From Lonepinella koalarum (lineage in GTDB: Bacteria; Pseudomonadota; Gammaproteobacteria; Enterobacterales; Pasteurellaceae), in the NCBI RefSeq assembly GCF_042926695.1, contig NZ_CP170642.1, positions 124,001-188,000 of the forward strand: DNA of 64,000 nucleotides. Direction: 5' to 3'. The position numbers and the translations under genes are program-made. Positions 63,859-64,000 of the stretch are shown here, piece by piece. A model generated the notes under the pieces. That model was not told where the DNA came from. It worked only from the letters and a program-made list of their open reading frames with translations, and did no database searches. The stretch's first letter is position 1. Every line of letters starts with the position of its first letter.

Positions 63859-64000
63859 ATGATTAACGAAATTAAAAAAGACACCCAAGATCGTATGGAA
63901 AAAAGCCTTGAAGCCTTAAAAGGGCATATTGCAAAAATCCGTACGGGACGAGCTCAACCCTCTTTGTTAGATGCGATTCAAGTGGAATACTACGGTTCAG
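63859..64000 (+). CDS. frr: Ribosome recycling factor, 5' part only
   Basis: 47 codons from the ATG at 63859 to the window edge. MINEIKKDTQDRMEKSLEAL and then the KIRTGRAQPSLLD stretch are the start of RRF. It splits post-termination ribosomes together with EF-G. AAAGGAAAAAC lies ahead. An uptake core (63822) is in the pyrH-frr gap. Confidence 0.96.
   Translation, partial: MINEIKKDTQDRMEKSLEALKGHIAKIRTGRAQPSLLDAIQVEYYGS

Overview
The window is a chromosomal segment of a Pasteurellaceae bacterium (Gammaproteobacteria). Three things show this: at least 26 exact copies of the Haemophilus-type DNA uptake core AAGTGCGGT on the two strands, an rRNA operon whose 23S gene carries intervening sequences, and a competence gene tfoX/sxy. 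The organism has isocitrate dehydrogenase (icd), which argues against H. influenzae, known to lack it. I cannot name the genus.

Layout. 1-2257 (minus): truD (cut by the window edge), ispF, ispD, ftsB. 2439-6748 (plus): a small lipoprotein and the fructose PTS operon fruBKA. 6896-7528: convergent yfcZ and a dinI-like gene with a LexA-box candidate. 7674-12291: the str operon rpsL-rpsG-fusA-tufA. 12605-16686: a second lipoprotein, an hsdR remnant, gyrB flanked on both sides by copies of a ~100-bp dyad repeat, and mioC. 16873-20034: yagU, nudJ, rluE, icd. 20101-22363: an hpaI remnant, hpaC and gabD, which look like the remains of a 4-hydroxyphenylacetate island. 22492-24853: rpe, a small kinase-fold protein and tfoX/sxy. 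24927-31529: an rRNA operon in the order 16S, tRNA-Glu, 23S, 5S, 5S, tRNA-Asp, tRNA-Trp. 31712-44571: nrdDG (with an FNR-like site), serA-rpiA, hemW-rdgB, pyrR, surA, ksgA, apaH, folB and a TPP-riboswitch-controlled thiMDE operon. 44771-47625 (minus): folA, a DUF1523 gene, tatD, holB. 47745-48948: a divergent padR/padC module lying between holB and tmk, genes that are neighbours in E. coli. 49045-52164 (minus): tmk, mltG, plsY, ypfJ. 52342-64000 (plus): a BON-LysM protein, tig, clpP, clpX, lon, ppiD, rpsB, tsf, pyrH and the start of frr.

The most unusual structure is in the rRNA operon. A ~30-bp repeat, built from two tandem ~14-nt units with core GTCAGATNRCAG, occurs nine times, five in one orientation and four in the other. 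The copies bracket both 23S intervening sequences and also occupy the 16S-tRNA, tRNA-23S and 23S-5S spacers. The spacers therefore look like invasions by ORF-less relatives of the element that, in 23S helix 45, carries a four-helix-bundle protein gene. A separate 17-bp perfect stem expands helix 68 of the 23S gene and carries a DNA uptake sequence in its loop. A second, unrelated dispersed repeat of about 100 bp occurs three times, and one copy supplies the stop codon of tmk.

Most of the rest is housekeeping: translation, proteolysis (clpP, clpX, lon, tig, ppiD, surA), nucleotide synthesis (nrdDG, pyrH, tmk, pyrR, folA), isoprenoid and thiamine metabolism. Inverted pairs of uptake sequences serve as hairpin terminators at several gene ends.
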